A stretch of DNA of 64,000 bases from Aquitalea denitrificans (GTDB taxonomy: Bacteria; Pseudomonadota; Gammaproteobacteria; Burkholderiales; Chromobacteriaceae): assembly GCF_009856625.1 (NCBI RefSeq), contig NZ_CP047241.1, positions 310,001-374,000 of the forward strand, given 5' to 3'. Below are positions 16,059-23,988 of this stretch, in pieces. Numbering within the stretch: the first letter of the stretch is position 1; every line of letters begins with the position of its first letter. The translations under genes and the position numbers were made by a program. Below the pieces are notes generated by a model. It made no database searches and was not told where the DNA came from. It saw only the letters and a list, made by a program, of their open reading frames with translations.

Positions 16059-16519
16059 ATAAATTGCTGCTCGCTATCCAAAAGAAATCAAGGAATGAGT
16101 GGTTGCGGCGATTTTACCCTTTTCAGGGGCGCTTGACTAAACATTGCTAGCCGTTCTCACTATGTCATTCAACATAATGAGCAAATCACCACGACGCCAA
16201 GCCTGCAACAGCTTCTGGCACGCTATGGCTGTCTTGCGGCGGGAAAGTCAACTGGAACAGGATGTTACCTTAAAGGATGGGGCAACCCTAACGATTTCTT
16301 TCCGCTGTGTTTATTCCTGTTTGTTCTTAGTGAAGCGTTGATTTAGATCAGCGAATTGTATTGCTGGCTACGCTAGTGCATAAAGCTGTTTACCAGTCAG
16401 ATGTTGTCTGACAGTGTACGAAACCAAGCTGGAGAGCCATTCTTTTGTCATTATTTTTAGGTGGCTGACGTAGTGGCGAGTACAATCTGCTGTTCTGCGG
16501 ACAGAAAGCGGAGCAAGCG
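16059..16519. other. Divergent intergenic region between fpr and the dehydrogenase; contains inverted repeat 16396-16412
   Basis: GTCAGA (16396-16401) and TCTGAC (16407-16412) form a perfect inverted repeat with 5-base spacer, about 110 bases before the gene at 16520. A 65-codon frame at 16144 shows no protein-like features and is not called. Nothing else was recognised. Confidence 0.45.
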
Positions 16520-17530
16520 ATGAAGCTGTGTGTGATTCCCGGTGACGGGATCGGTCATGAAGTGGTACCGGTAGCCGTGGGCGTGCTGCAAGCCGTGCTG
16601 CCGGGTTTGCAGCTGGTATTTGCCGATGCCGGCTGGGAAACGTTCTGCCAACACGGCAAGGCCCTGCCGGACAAGACGCTGCAGGCCGCGCGCGATTGTG
16701 GTGCCGTATTCTTTGGTGCAGTCAGTTCCCCCATGCAGCTGGTGGAGGGGTATCGCTCGCCCATCGTGCAGTTGCGCCGCGAGCTGGGCTGCCACGCCAA
16801 TATCCGCCCCACGCTCAGTCTGCCCTTGCCGGTTTGCCGTCCTGGAATTGATCTGATCATCGTCCGTGAGAATACCGAAGACCTGTATGTCGGGGACGAG
16901 CAGTCTGATGGCGAAGTCGCCGTCGCCATCAAGCGGATTACCCGCACCGCTTCATTACGTGTTGCCAGAAGCGCCTTTGAAATGGCCAGGCATGCCGGAC
17001 GCCAGCGCATCACCATCATCCACAAAGCCAATATTCTGCCGCGCACCGATGGCCTGTTCCGTGATTGTGCCCGCGAGGTGGCGCGGGAGTATCCGGAAAT
17101 TTCCGTGGATGAAATGTTGGTGGATACCGCGGCCATGCGGCTGGCACAGGCTCCGGAAAGTTTTGACATGCTGCTGGCCCCCAACCTCTACGGCGACATC
17201 CTGTCTGATCTGGTGGCGGCATTTGGCGGAGGGCTGGGCTTGGCACCGTCGCTGAATCTCGGCGTGACGGCAGCCATTGCCGAGCCGGTACATGGTTCGG
17301 CACCGGATATTGCCGGGCAGGGCATTGCCAATCCCCTGGCGGCCATTCTCAGTGCGGCGATGTTGCTCAGGATCTGGTGGCAGCGTGCCGACCTTGCCTT
17401 ACTCGTGGAACTGGCAGTGCGCTCTACCCTGGAAGAGGGCATTGCCACACCGGACGTCATTTCTCCGGGAGTAAGCACGCAGCATCTGGCGCGTGCAGTG
17501 ATTGAGCGACTGAAGCAGGGACAAGGCTAG
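16520..17530 (+). CDS. Isocitrate/isopropylmalate dehydrogenase family protein (NAD-type beta-decarboxylating)
   Basis: The 336-residue protein begins MKLCVIPGDGIGHEVVPVAV. It carries the family substrate and cofactor blocks: RENTEDLYVGDEQ (about residue 117), IHKANILPRTDGLF (about residue 174), NLYGDILSDLVAAFGGGLGL and EPVHGSAPDIAGQGIANP. Length and the RENTEDLY variant are nearer to homoisocitrate or NAD-isocitrate dehydrogenases than to LeuB (usually about 350-360 residues with a different loop). No leu, lys or TCA gene is adjacent, so the substrate is open among isocitrate, homoisocitrate, isopropylmalate and tartrate. Single-gene transcript ending at a hairpin at 17539. Confidence 0.85.
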   Translation: MKLCVIPGDGIGHEVVPVAVGVLQAVLPGLQLVFADAGWETFCQHGKALPDKTLQAARDCGAVFFGAVSSPMQLVEGYRSPIVQLRRELGCHANIRPTLSLPLPVCRPGIDLIIVRENTEDLYVGDEQSDGEVAVAIKRITRTASLRVARSAFEMARHAGRQRITIIHKANILPRTDGLFRDCAREVAREYPEISVDEMLVDTAAMRLAQAPESFDMLLAPNLYGDILSDLVAAFGGGLGLAPSLNLGVTAAIAEPVHGSAPDIAGQGIANPLAAILSAAMLLRIWWQRADLALLVELAVRSTLEEGIATPDVISPGVSTQHLARAVIERLKQGQG

Positions 17531-17538
17531 AACGAGAA

Positions 17539-17565
17539 AGAGGGCGGCTTGACCGGCCGCCCTCT
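17539..17565 (+). terminator. Terminator-like hairpin, T tract weak
   Basis: AGAGGGCGGC (17539-17548) pairs perfectly with GCCGCCCTCT (17556-17565). No T run follows (GTGGTGTG), so it may act only as an RNA 3' end stabiliser. Confidence 0.55.
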
Positions 17566-18188
17566 GTGGTGTGTCACTGCATGCTTGAAAAGAAGGATTT
17601 GCGGGATAACGCAAATATCACATACAAGTCTTCACCCTGTGTGGCCCCGAACATGTCTGCCAACGATGTCCTGACTGCAGGCGCACAGGTTTTACCAAAG
17701 AACAGGCTGTATGCACAGCACTAGATAAGTCTCAAACAACTGATGTTACGGAATGGCTGCCCGGTTTTGTATGGGCGGTAACATCATGCTCGCTGCCTGT
17801 TACGGTAGCGCAGAGGGGAATGGCTTCCCGGTTTACTCATCATGCTTTAGCAAAGTCTGTTGTTTCGTGTCTGGCGTACCGACTACCTGTCGTCTGATGC
17901 ATCCGTAATGGACGCTTGCTGCGCTCGCGGGCAAGTCTGAGCTTCCCGCCATCAAACCTGAAAAGGTGATGGGTTTTGAGCGCCGGTGTGAACAAGGTTG
18001 TCGGAATCCGGCCGTTGACTCATCCCAAACCCTCCCTGTTGCTCAATGACTTCAGTATAGGCCGCTGCGGTTTCTACTCAAGTTTTTTTTCTGCAATGCC
18101 GGGTATCCGGCAATGCATATGTGCTGAAGCCTTGTGCTTGCCTGCTTGGCAGGCGCAGCCATTTTGCAACGCCATGCTGTGCATGGTT
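17566..18188. other. Long gene-free stretch with large inverted repeat at 17741-17786
   Basis: TGATGTTAC (17741-17749) is mirrored by GTAACATCA (17778-17786), with a second inner pairing (GCCC/GGGC), forming a roughly 46-base hairpin. A second hairpin TGCCGG-GTAT-CCGGCA lies at 18097-18112, next to a T8 run. No protein-like frame is seen; an 84-codon frame at 17976 lacks a convincing start or sequence character. Confidence 0.45.
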
Positions 18189-19226
18189 TCAACTGGCTTG
18201 TGGCTTGAGCATGGCTACCCGTTCTGGTGAGTTGGGGTGCAGGTGCTGCTCGAACTGGCGAGCGGCTGCGGTCCAGGAAAAGCGTTCGGCCACGGCCCGG
18301 ACATGGTTGCGGTCTATCTTGAGTGCCTCCAGGCAGGCCTGGCGCAGATCTTCATGCAGCACCCCGGCACCGCTGTTGCCCACCACGTCGCGCGGACCGG
18401 CGACCGGGTAGGCGGCCACTGGTGTGCCGCAGGCCATGGCCTCCAGTAGAACCAGGCCGAAGGTGTCGGTGAGACTGGGAAAGACAAATACGTCGGCCGC
18501 ACGATAGAACCTTGCCAGCTCTGCTTGCGGAAACACGCCAGCAAAATGGACATCGGGATATTCGCGTTGCAGGCGGGACAGCAAGGGGCCGTCACCGACT
18601 ACCCATTTGCTGCCGGGCAGATCGAGTTTGAGGAAGGCCTCGATGTTCTTTTCCACGGCTACCCGGCCGATATAGACAAAGCGCGGTGCCTGGCTTTCAT
18701 CCAGCCGTTCGCGCGTGCCGGGTGTGAACAGCTGGGTGTCCACGCCACGGCTCCACAGCACCACCTTGTTGAAGCCGCGGGCGCGCAGGTCGTCGGCAAT
18801 GGACTGGGTGGGGACCATGGTGGCGCTGCCAGCATTGTGGAAACGGCGCATCCAGGCATAGCTGATGGGCAGGGGAAGGCGGGTGCGGGCGGCGATGTAT
18901 TCCGGAAAACGGGTGTGATAGGCGGTGGTAAATGCCAGCTTGTGCCGTAGGCAGTAACGGCGTGCCGCCAGGCCCAGAGGGCCTTCGGTGGCAATATGGA
19001 TGGCATGGGGCGACAGGCCGGCAATACGCTGTGCCACTTGGTGATATGGCAGGATGGACAGGCGGATGTCCGGGTAGGTGGGACAGGGCAGGGTGTTGAA
19101 TTCCAGCGGCGTGATCATTTCCACCTGATGGCCGAATGCCGTCAGTTCACGGCTGGTTTCGGTCAGGGTGCGGACTACGCCGTTGACCTGCGGCTGCCAG
19201 GCATCGGTGACAATCAGGATGCGCAT
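18189..19226 (-). CDS. GT4-family glycosyltransferase, Agt-type glycolipid synthase candidate
   Basis: This 345-residue GT-B enzyme starts MRILIVTDAWQPQVNGVVRT. It has the C-terminal nucleotide-sugar site (FVYIGRVAVEKNIEAFLKL, about residue 187, and FPSLTDTFGLVLLEAMACGTPVAA with its E-x7-E motif, about residue 253). It overlaps by 13 bases with a PlcP-type metallophosphoesterase. That pairing is the known phosphate-limitation module in which PlcP releases diacylglycerol from phospholipids and Agt glycosylates it to mono- or glucuronosyl-diacylglycerol. I infer the same role from family and adjacency; sugar specificity cannot be read. PimB-like phospholipid glycosylation is the alternative. 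Confidence 0.82.
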   Translation of the reverse strand: MRILIVTDAWQPQVNGVVRTLTETSRELTAFGHQVEMITPLEFNTLPCPTYPDIRLSILPYHQVAQRIAGLSPHAIHIATEGPLGLAARRYCLRHKLAFTTAYHTRFPEYIAARTRLPLPISYAWMRRFHNAGSATMVPTQSIADDLRARGFNKVVLWSRGVDTQLFTPGTRERLDESQAPRFVYIGRVAVEKNIEAFLKLDLPGSKWVVGDGPLLSRLQREYPDVHFAGVFPQAELARFYRAADVFVFPSLTDTFGLVLLEAMACGTPVAAYPVAGPRDVVGNSGAGVLHEDLRQACLEALKIDRNHVRAVAERFSWTAAARQFEQHLHPNSPERVAMLKPQAS

Positions 19227-20155
19227 GGGGTCTCCTGGCTGGGGTCGGAAAGCGGGTGGTTGTCGTCATGCTGCTGTTTACTGACCGGGACTGGTGTGAC
19301 GGGCCAGCCTGGGCGGGGCAGTTCGTTGTCAAAGGCGGGTTTGCTGTCTGATGTGGCCTGGCGGTTTTTTCGACCGGTCTTTTCCGGCTGGCTGAGCAGT
19401 GTGGTCCAGTACACCACTTCCAGTCGGCCATCTGCATGCTCGACCAGGGCTGACAGGCTTTCCACCCAGTCCCCGCTATTGCCGTACAGCACGCCATCGA
19501 TATCGCGGATTTCAGCCTTGTGGATATGTCCGCAGATCACGCCATCGTAGGCGCGGCGGCGGGCTTCTCCGGCCAGGATCTTCTCGAAGTCACTGATGAA
19601 GTTGACCGCGTTCTTTACCTTGTGTTTGAGGTATTGCGACAGCGACCAGTACGGCAGATCCAGCTGCTTGCGCAGCCAGTTGAAGCCGCGGTTCAGCTGC
19701 AGGATGGCGGTGTAAAGCGAGTCCCCGACATAGGCCAGCCACTTGATGTGCTGGATAACCCCGTCGAATTCGTCGCCGTGGATGATCAGCAGGCGTTTGC
19801 CATCGGCTGTGGTGTGTTCCGCTTCGCGCCGGATGGCGATGCCGCCGAAGTCCAGCCCGGCGTAATGTCGCGCCGCTTCATCGTGATTGCCCGGCACATA
19901 GACTACCTGGCAGCCTTTGCGCGCCTTGCGCAGCACCTTTTGCACCACATCGTTGTGGCTTTGCTTCCAGTACCAGGACTTTTTCAGCTGCCAGCCGTCG
20001 ACGATATCGCCCACCAGATAGAGGTAGTCGGATTCATTGTGCTTGAGAAAATCCAGCAGATGATCGGCGCGGCAACCGGCGGTTCCCAGGTGGACATCGG
20101 AAATCCAGATGGCGCGATAGTGCTGCTTGTTGCCAGGGTCGGAGTCGGGCTGCAT
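19214..20155 (-). CDS. Metallophosphoesterase of the LpxH/PlcP group, probable phospholipase C for lipid remodelling
   Basis: A protein of about 313 residues with all calcineurin-like metal motifs: ISDVHLGTAGCRADHL, GDIVDGW, VPGNHDE, IIHGDEFDGV and CGHIHKAE. The sequence around KKSWYWKQSHNDVVQKVLRK and VVYVPGNHDEAARHYAG resembles Sinorhizobium-type PlcP more than true LpxH, which is shorter (about 240 residues). PlcP cleaves phosphatidylcholine or phosphatidylethanolamine to diacylglycerol, recycling phosphate. I placed the start at 20155; an ATG at 20188 would add 11 residues with no family counterpart. The tail after residue 260 is charged and low complexity. LpxH-like activity remains the alternative. 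Confidence 0.8.
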   Translation of the reverse strand: MQPDSDPGNKQHYRAIWISDVHLGTAGCRADHLLDFLKHNESDYLYLVGDIVDGWQLKKSWYWKQSHNDVVQKVLRKARKGCQVVYVPGNHDEAARHYAGLDFGGIAIRREAEHTTADGKRLLIIHGDEFDGVIQHIKWLAYVGDSLYTAILQLNRGFNWLRKQLDLPYWSLSQYLKHKVKNAVNFISDFEKILAGEARRRAYDGVICGHIHKAEIRDIDGVLYGNSGDWVESLSALVEHADGRLEVVYWTTLLSQPEKTGRKNRQATSDSKPAFDNELPRPGWPVTPVPVSKQQHDDNHPLSDPSQETPCAS

Positions 20156-20202
20156 GTTAGGTCCGTTCTGCCATGGGTACAGCACCATGCTGCATGCGGC
20201 AG

Positions 20203-20220
20203 ATGACAGCGCGATGAGGT
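20203..20220 (-). promoter_or_regulatory. Weak Pho-box-like site before plcP
   Basis: Read on the minus strand, ACCTCAT-CGCG-CTGTCAT has one perfect 7-base Pho half site (CTGTCAT) and one 4-of-7 half site at the correct 11-base offset. It lies 48-65 bases before the start at 20155. PhoB control would fit a PlcP-Agt operon but the match is partial. Confidence 0.3.
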
Positions 20221-20249
20221 TTTGGTGAATGGCTGATGACGCAGAGGGC

Positions 20250-20266
20250 GTTAAGTTGGGTTTAAG
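20250..20266 (+). promoter_or_regulatory. PmrA/QseB-type box upstream of the PepSY-b561-two-component operon
   Basis: GTTAAG-TTGGG-TTTAAG fits the PmrA/QseB recognition pattern YTTAAK-N5-YTTAAK at all but the first base. A TTAAAT hexamer at 20277-20282 could be the -10 element, which would place the box over the -35 region as for OmpR-family activators. The operon encodes a regulator of exactly this class, so autoregulation is likely. Confidence 0.6.
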
Positions 20267-20328
20267 ACTGTTGCGCTTAAATAGCCCTGCTGCCGGAATG
20301 AACCGGTTTAATCCTGGAGATTCGAGAA

Positions 20329-20598
20329 ATGAAAAAACTGCTGCTGACTGCCCTGATTGCTGCCTTCGCCGCCCCCGCCGCCTTTGCTGCCGCCAAGTGC
20401 GAAACCCACCCCAAGAGCGAGTGGATCAAGCAGGAAGACTTCAAGAAACAGCTGGAAGGTCAGGGCTACAAGATCGACAAGTTCAAGGTGAGCGGCCAGT
20501 GCTATGAAATCTATGGCAAGAACAAGGACGACAAGAAGGTGGAAATCTACTTCGACACCAAAACCGGCAAGCCGGTAAAGAGCGAAGTACAGCAATAA
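20329..20598 (+). CDS. Small exported PepSY-like protein
   Basis: An 89-residue protein with a clear signal peptide (MKKLLLTALIAAFAAPAAFA). A short PepSY-type domain follows (EDFKKQLEGQGYKIDKFKVS, then YEIYGKNKDDKKVEIYFDTK). Two cysteines in the mature part (KCETHPKSEW and SGQCYEIYG) could form a disulfide. Such proteins sit in the periplasm and often accompany cytochrome b561 and PmrAB/QseBC-like two-component genes, perhaps as a stress or metal sensor or protease-inhibitory domain; the function is not established. It follows the PmrA/QseB-type box and is the first gene of the operon. Confidence 0.85.
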   Translation: MKKLLLTALIAAFAAPAAFAAAKCETHPKSEWIKQEDFKKQLEGQGYKIDKFKVSGQCYEIYGKNKDDKKVEIYFDTKTGKPVKSEVQQ

Positions 20599-20682
20599 GC
20601 GGCTGCTGGGCTGCACTCGCGGTACGGGAAGGCCGGCTGCCGATGGGGCCGGCCTGTTCTCTGGCTGAAAGGAAATGGATTG

Positions 20683-21258
20683 ATGGCTGACAATACACAG
20701 GAAATCAAGGTGTGGGACCGTTTTGTCCGGGTATTTCACTGGACGCTGGCGGCCTGTGTGCTGGGCAATTATTTTGTGCTGGAAGATGGCGAGGGCCCGC
20801 ATCGCTGGAGCGGTTATCTGGCGGTGGTGCTGGTGTTGTCGCGGGTGATCTGGGGGTTTGTCGGCAGCCGACATGCCCGTTTTGCCGATTTCTTTCCTAC
20901 GCCGCGCTGCTTGCAGGCACACTGGCAGGACATGCGCCAGGGCCGCCTGGATGCCCATGCCGGGCATAACCCGCTGGGTGCGCTGATGATGTTGTGGCTG
21001 ATGGCGCTGGTGCTGGGCTTGGGTGTCAGCGGTTATCTGCTTGGTACTGATGCATTCTGGGGCGATGACGGCATGCAGGAACTGCATGAGGCGCTGGCCA
21101 ATATCCTGATCGGTAGTGTTGGCCTGCATGTGCTGGCAGCACTGCTGATGAGCTGGCTGGGCGGTATCAACCTGATCAAGGCCATGGTGACCGGCGTAAA
21201 AACCATACCGCAGAACCGCGGCGAGTCCGCAGTGCCGGAGTTCGAAGCAAGGAAATAA
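20683..21258 (+). CDS. Cytochrome b561 family membrane haem protein
   Basis: The 191-residue protein has four hydrophobic segments with paired histidines on helices: [53 protein letters not shown], and [25 protein letters not shown]. This is the di-haem b-type pattern of bacterial b561 proteins, which carry electrons between quinol and periplasmic partners. Start ATG 20683 has AGGA upstream; a TTG three bases earlier is possible. It lies between the PepSY protein and the response regulator, two bases before the latter, so it probably belongs to the signalling or redox function of this operon. Confidence 0.88.
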   Translation: MADNTQEIKVWDRFVRVFHWTLAACVLGNYFVLEDGEGPHRWSGYLAVVLVLSRVIWGFVGSRHARFADFFPTPRCLQAHWQDMRQGRLDAHAGHNPLGALMMLWLMALVLGLGVSGYLLGTDAFWGDDGMQELHEALANILIGSVGLHVLAALLMSWLGGINLIKAMVTGVKTIPQNRGESAVPEFEARK

Positions 21259-21260
21259 AC

Positions 21261-21923
21261 ATGCGCATACTGGTGGTTGAGGATGATCCGCTGATCGGGG
21301 ATGGCCTGAAAATGGGCCTGAGCCAGTTAGGCTTCGTGGTGGACTGGTTTCGCCAGGGACGTGAAGGCATGGCCGCACTGTCGGCAGCCCCGTTTGATGC
21401 CGTGGTGCTGGATCTGGGCCTGCCTAGCATGGATGGCATGGATATCCTGACTGCCTGGCGCCAGAACGGGCAGGATGTCCCGGTATTGGTGCTGACCGCG
21501 CGCGATGCGCTGGATGACAGGCTGAAGGGGCTGGATGCCGGCGCAGACGATTATCTGGTCAAACCATTTGCCCTTAGCGAAGTTGCGGCGCGTCTGCGGG
21601 CGTTGATTCGCCGCCGTCATGGTCAGACCAGCAACCGCCTGAGCCATGGCCGGGTCAGTCTCGATCCGGTCGCACGTACCGCCTGGCTGGACGAGGCGCA
21701 ACTGGAGCTTACCGCCCGCGAACTGGCCTTGCTGGAGCTGTTGCTGTCCAGCAAGGGCAGGGTGCTGCCGCGTGACCTGATCGAGGAAAAGCTGTACGGC
21801 TGGGGTCAGGAGCTGGAAAGCAATGCGGTGGAAGTGTATGTCCACCATCTGCGTAAGAAGCTGGGAGCCGGCTTCATTCGTACCCAGCGAGGTGTGGGTT
21901 ATGCCCTGGGTGAACCGGCATGA
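21261..21923 (+). CDS. OmpR-family response regulator, PmrA/QseB-like
   Basis: The 220-residue regulator has a receiver domain ([20 protein letters not shown], phosphoacceptor Asp in [12 protein letters not shown] at residue 51, and conserved Lys in YLVKPF). A winged-helix domain follows ([20 protein letters not shown], then [20 protein letters not shown]). The residues between the domains and the recognition helix are of the QseB/PmrA/BasR subgroup. It is cotranscribed with the sensor kinase, overlapping by four bases. The box at 20250 is its likely own target. A role in controlling eptA at 10671 is possible but not shown. Confidence 0.92.
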   Translation: MRILVVEDDPLIGDGLKMGLSQLGFVVDWFRQGREGMAALSAAPFDAVVLDLGLPSMDGMDILTAWRQNGQDVPVLVLTARDALDDRLKGLDAGADDYLVKPFALSEVAARLRALIRRRHGQTSNRLSHGRVSLDPVARTAWLDEAQLELTARELALLELLLSSKGRVLPRDLIEEKLYGWGQELESNAVEVYVHHLRKKLGAGFIRTQRGVGYALGEPA

Positions 21924-23284
21924 CGCGCCAGCCCACCTTGCAGCGCCGGCTGGCCATCCTGCTGCTGGTGACCGTGCCGCTGATCTGGCTGGTCTCGACC
22001 GGGGTGGCGGTCTATGTGGCGCATCATGAGGTGGACGAGCTGTACGATACCCAGCTCACCCTGTTCGCCCGCCAGTTGTTGATCGTCAATATGGGCGAAC
22101 ATGGAGATGACGAGCTGCCAGCGCTGCCCAAGACCAAAAAGCTGATCCGTGGTGGTGATCGTGGCGAAGTGGAAGATGACGATATCGGCGTTGCTGTATG
22201 GAATGGTGATGGCAGCCTGTTGCTGAGCGACGGCAAGGGGCGTCATTTCAGCTTTGATGCCAGCCGGCGTGGTTTCTACAGTGTCAGCGGGCATGACGAT
22301 AGCGACGAGTGGCGGTTATTTTATTTGCCGGCACCGGATGGCTCGCGCCTGGTAGCGGTGGGGCAGCGGCAAAAGCTGCGTCACGAAATGGTATTCAAGG
22401 TGATAGAAGGGCAGCTGCTGCCCTGGCTATTGGGGCTGCCGGTACTGCTGCTGCTGATTTTGTGGGCAGTGCGCAAGGGTTTGCGGCCCTTGCAGCAGGT
22501 GGCCAGTGATCTTGGGCGGCGCAGCGCGCTGGACAGCAGCCCGCTGACCGAGAATGTGCCGGGCGAGGTGTTACCCATGGTGCGTGCCCTCAACGCCCTG
22601 TTTGCCCGTATCGCAGAAACGCTGGAACACGAGCGCCGTTTTACCGCCGATGCTGCGCATGAATTGCGCACTCCGCTGGCAGCCTTGCAGGTGCAGGCTG
22701 AAGTGATGGCGCTGATGCCGGACGATGCCGGGCGCCAGCATGCTTTGCAACAGTTGCAGCAAGGCATACGCCGTGCCACCCGCCTGGTGGAGCAGCTGCT
22801 TGCATTGTCACGGCTGGACCCCTTGCAAGGCCTGTCCAGCAGCCAGAATGTTGACTGGGATGTAGTCAGTCGTGAGGCCATGGCTGATGTACGCAGTGCG
22901 GCGGCTGAAAAAAACATGGTGCTGGACATCGTGTGGCAAACCGCTGCGCCCAAGGTGCTGCCACTGACCGGAGATGCCACCCTGCTGACCTTGCTGTTGC
23001 GCAATTTGCTGGATAATGCCGTGCGCTATTGTCCGGCTGGGGCACATATCGTGCTGGTACTGGCGGAAGGAGAAATCCTGGTGCAGGACGATGGCCCGGG
23101 TATTGCCCCCGAATGGTTGGCGCGGGTACATGAGCGTTTTTTCCGCCCGCCGGGGCAGGACATGCCCGGCAGTGGGCTGGGATTATCCATTGTCGAACGC
23201 ATTGCCAGTTTGCACGGCTTGGGTCTGACGTTGGCGAACCGGGAAAGTGGTGGTTTGCAGGTCAGCCTGCGCAAGCTCAGCTGA
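21920..23284 (+). CDS. Sensor histidine kinase, QseC/PmrB-like
   Basis: The 454-residue kinase has two membrane segments (about residues 12-33 and 165-185) enclosing an acidic periplasmic domain ([34 protein letters not shown]). A HAMP linker follows, then the H-box [20 protein letters not shown] (His about residue 246). The catalytic domain contains [26 protein letters not shown] and [13 protein letters not shown]. Acidic patches on the outside are typical of sensors of divalent cations or cationic peptides; the ligand is not known. The ATG at 21920 overlaps the regulator's stop. A strong terminator lies at 23391. Confidence 0.92.
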   Translation: MTRQPTLQRRLAILLLVTVPLIWLVSTGVAVYVAHHEVDELYDTQLTLFARQLLIVNMGEHGDDELPALPKTKKLIRGGDRGEVEDDDIGVAVWNGDGSLLLSDGKGRHFSFDASRRGFYSVSGHDDSDEWRLFYLPAPDGSRLVAVGQRQKLRHEMVFKVIEGQLLPWLLGLPVLLLLILWAVRKGLRPLQQVASDLGRRSALDSSPLTENVPGEVLPMVRALNALFARIAETLEHERRFTADAAHELRTPLAALQVQAEVMALMPDDAGRQHALQQLQQGIRRATRLVEQLLALSRLDPLQGLSSSQNVDWDVVSREAMADVRSAAAEKNMVLDIVWQTAAPKVLPLTGDATLLTLLLRNLLDNAVRYCPAGAHIVLVLAEGEILVQDDGPGIAPEWLARVHERFFRPPGQDMPGSGLGLSIVERIASLHGLGLTLANRESGGLQVSLRKLS

Positions 23285-23347
23285 CACTGCGGCAATCTGT
23301 CGCATTGGCCTGGCATTTTCGACAGCGTATTGTTGGTGCCAGACAAG

Positions 23348-23420
23348 CCGGCAGGCGTATGCCTGCCGGAACACACTCCAAGGTGTTGTTGCCCGCCCCG
23401 ACCAGGCGGGCTTTCTTTTT
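23348..23420 (+). terminator. Two hairpins and T tract ending the two-component operon
   Basis: CCGGCAGGC-GTAT-GCCTGCCGG lies at 23348-23369. GCCCGCC (23391-23397) pairs with GGCGGGC (23405-23411) and is followed by TTTCTTTTT. The second is a standard terminator; the first may stabilise the 3' end. Confidence 0.82.
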
Positions 23421-23469
23421 GCGGCTTACCCGTTGCTGTTTGTCAGCTTCGTAGTCCGGATGTACTGCC

Positions 23470-23859
23470 TCAGGTCTGCGCAGCGGTGCCGGGCAGTCGC
23501 CAGTACAGGGCATTGCACACCCCGCCAGCCATTGCGCCCACATAATAATTGAATACCGGATCGTACAGTGCCGGCTGCAGCCAGCGACTGTAGTAGAGGG
23601 TGATGACACCACCGATGAGTGCTCCGGGCAGCGCGGCCAGCAATAATAGCCGCCAGCGCGGCCAGGCTTGCTGCCAGTGGCTGATGCTGCCCTCCAGCGA
23701 CAGCCGCAGCAAGACAAGCAGCACGCCGGCCAGTGCCGCCGGCAGCGCACCCAGCATGTAAGCCAGCATGGGCATCACCCCGGTGGCCAGCAGGCCCACC
23801 AGCGGGCCCAGTGCGATAAACAGGATCAGGCCGCAGGCGGCAAGTTTCAAATGTTTCAT
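23470..23859 (-). CDS. Small integral membrane protein, function unknown
   Basis: A 129-residue protein with four predicted membrane helices: LAACGLILFIALGPLVGLL, MLGALPAALAGVLLVLLRLS, RLLLLAALPGALIGGVITLY and YYVGAMAGGVCNALYWRL. I do not recognise the family. The ATG at 23859 lies divergent to the RegB-like kinase 130 bases away. Overlapping frames on both strands exist, but the strong helix pattern and N-terminal Lys-rich start (MKHLKLAACG) support this reading. Confidence 0.6.
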   Translation of the reverse strand: MKHLKLAACGLILFIALGPLVGLLATGVMPMLAYMLGALPAALAGVLLVLLRLSLEGSISHWQQAWPRWRLLLLAALPGALIGGVITLYYSRWLQPALYDPVFNYYVGAMAGGVCNALYWRLPGTAAQT

Positions 23860-23988
23860 CCGTCATGGTTCGACAAAAAGTCTTGCAAGACTAGCAGACT
23901 GGCGCGATGGCGACGAGCGGGGCCGCTTTCGCGGTGCGGCATTATGTCGCAGTCACTGCCGGGGCGGCGGGATGCTAAAGTGTCGACC

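Noticed and set aside
18097..18112. Minus-strand terminator for the glycosyltransferase gene
   Set aside because: The hairpin TGCCGG/CCGGCA is flanked by T on the plus strand, which gives A, not U, after the hairpin on the minus-strand transcript.
17976..18230. 84-codon protein-coding gene
   Set aside because: No ribosome site, odd composition, and it runs into the 3' end of the opposite-strand glycosyltransferase.
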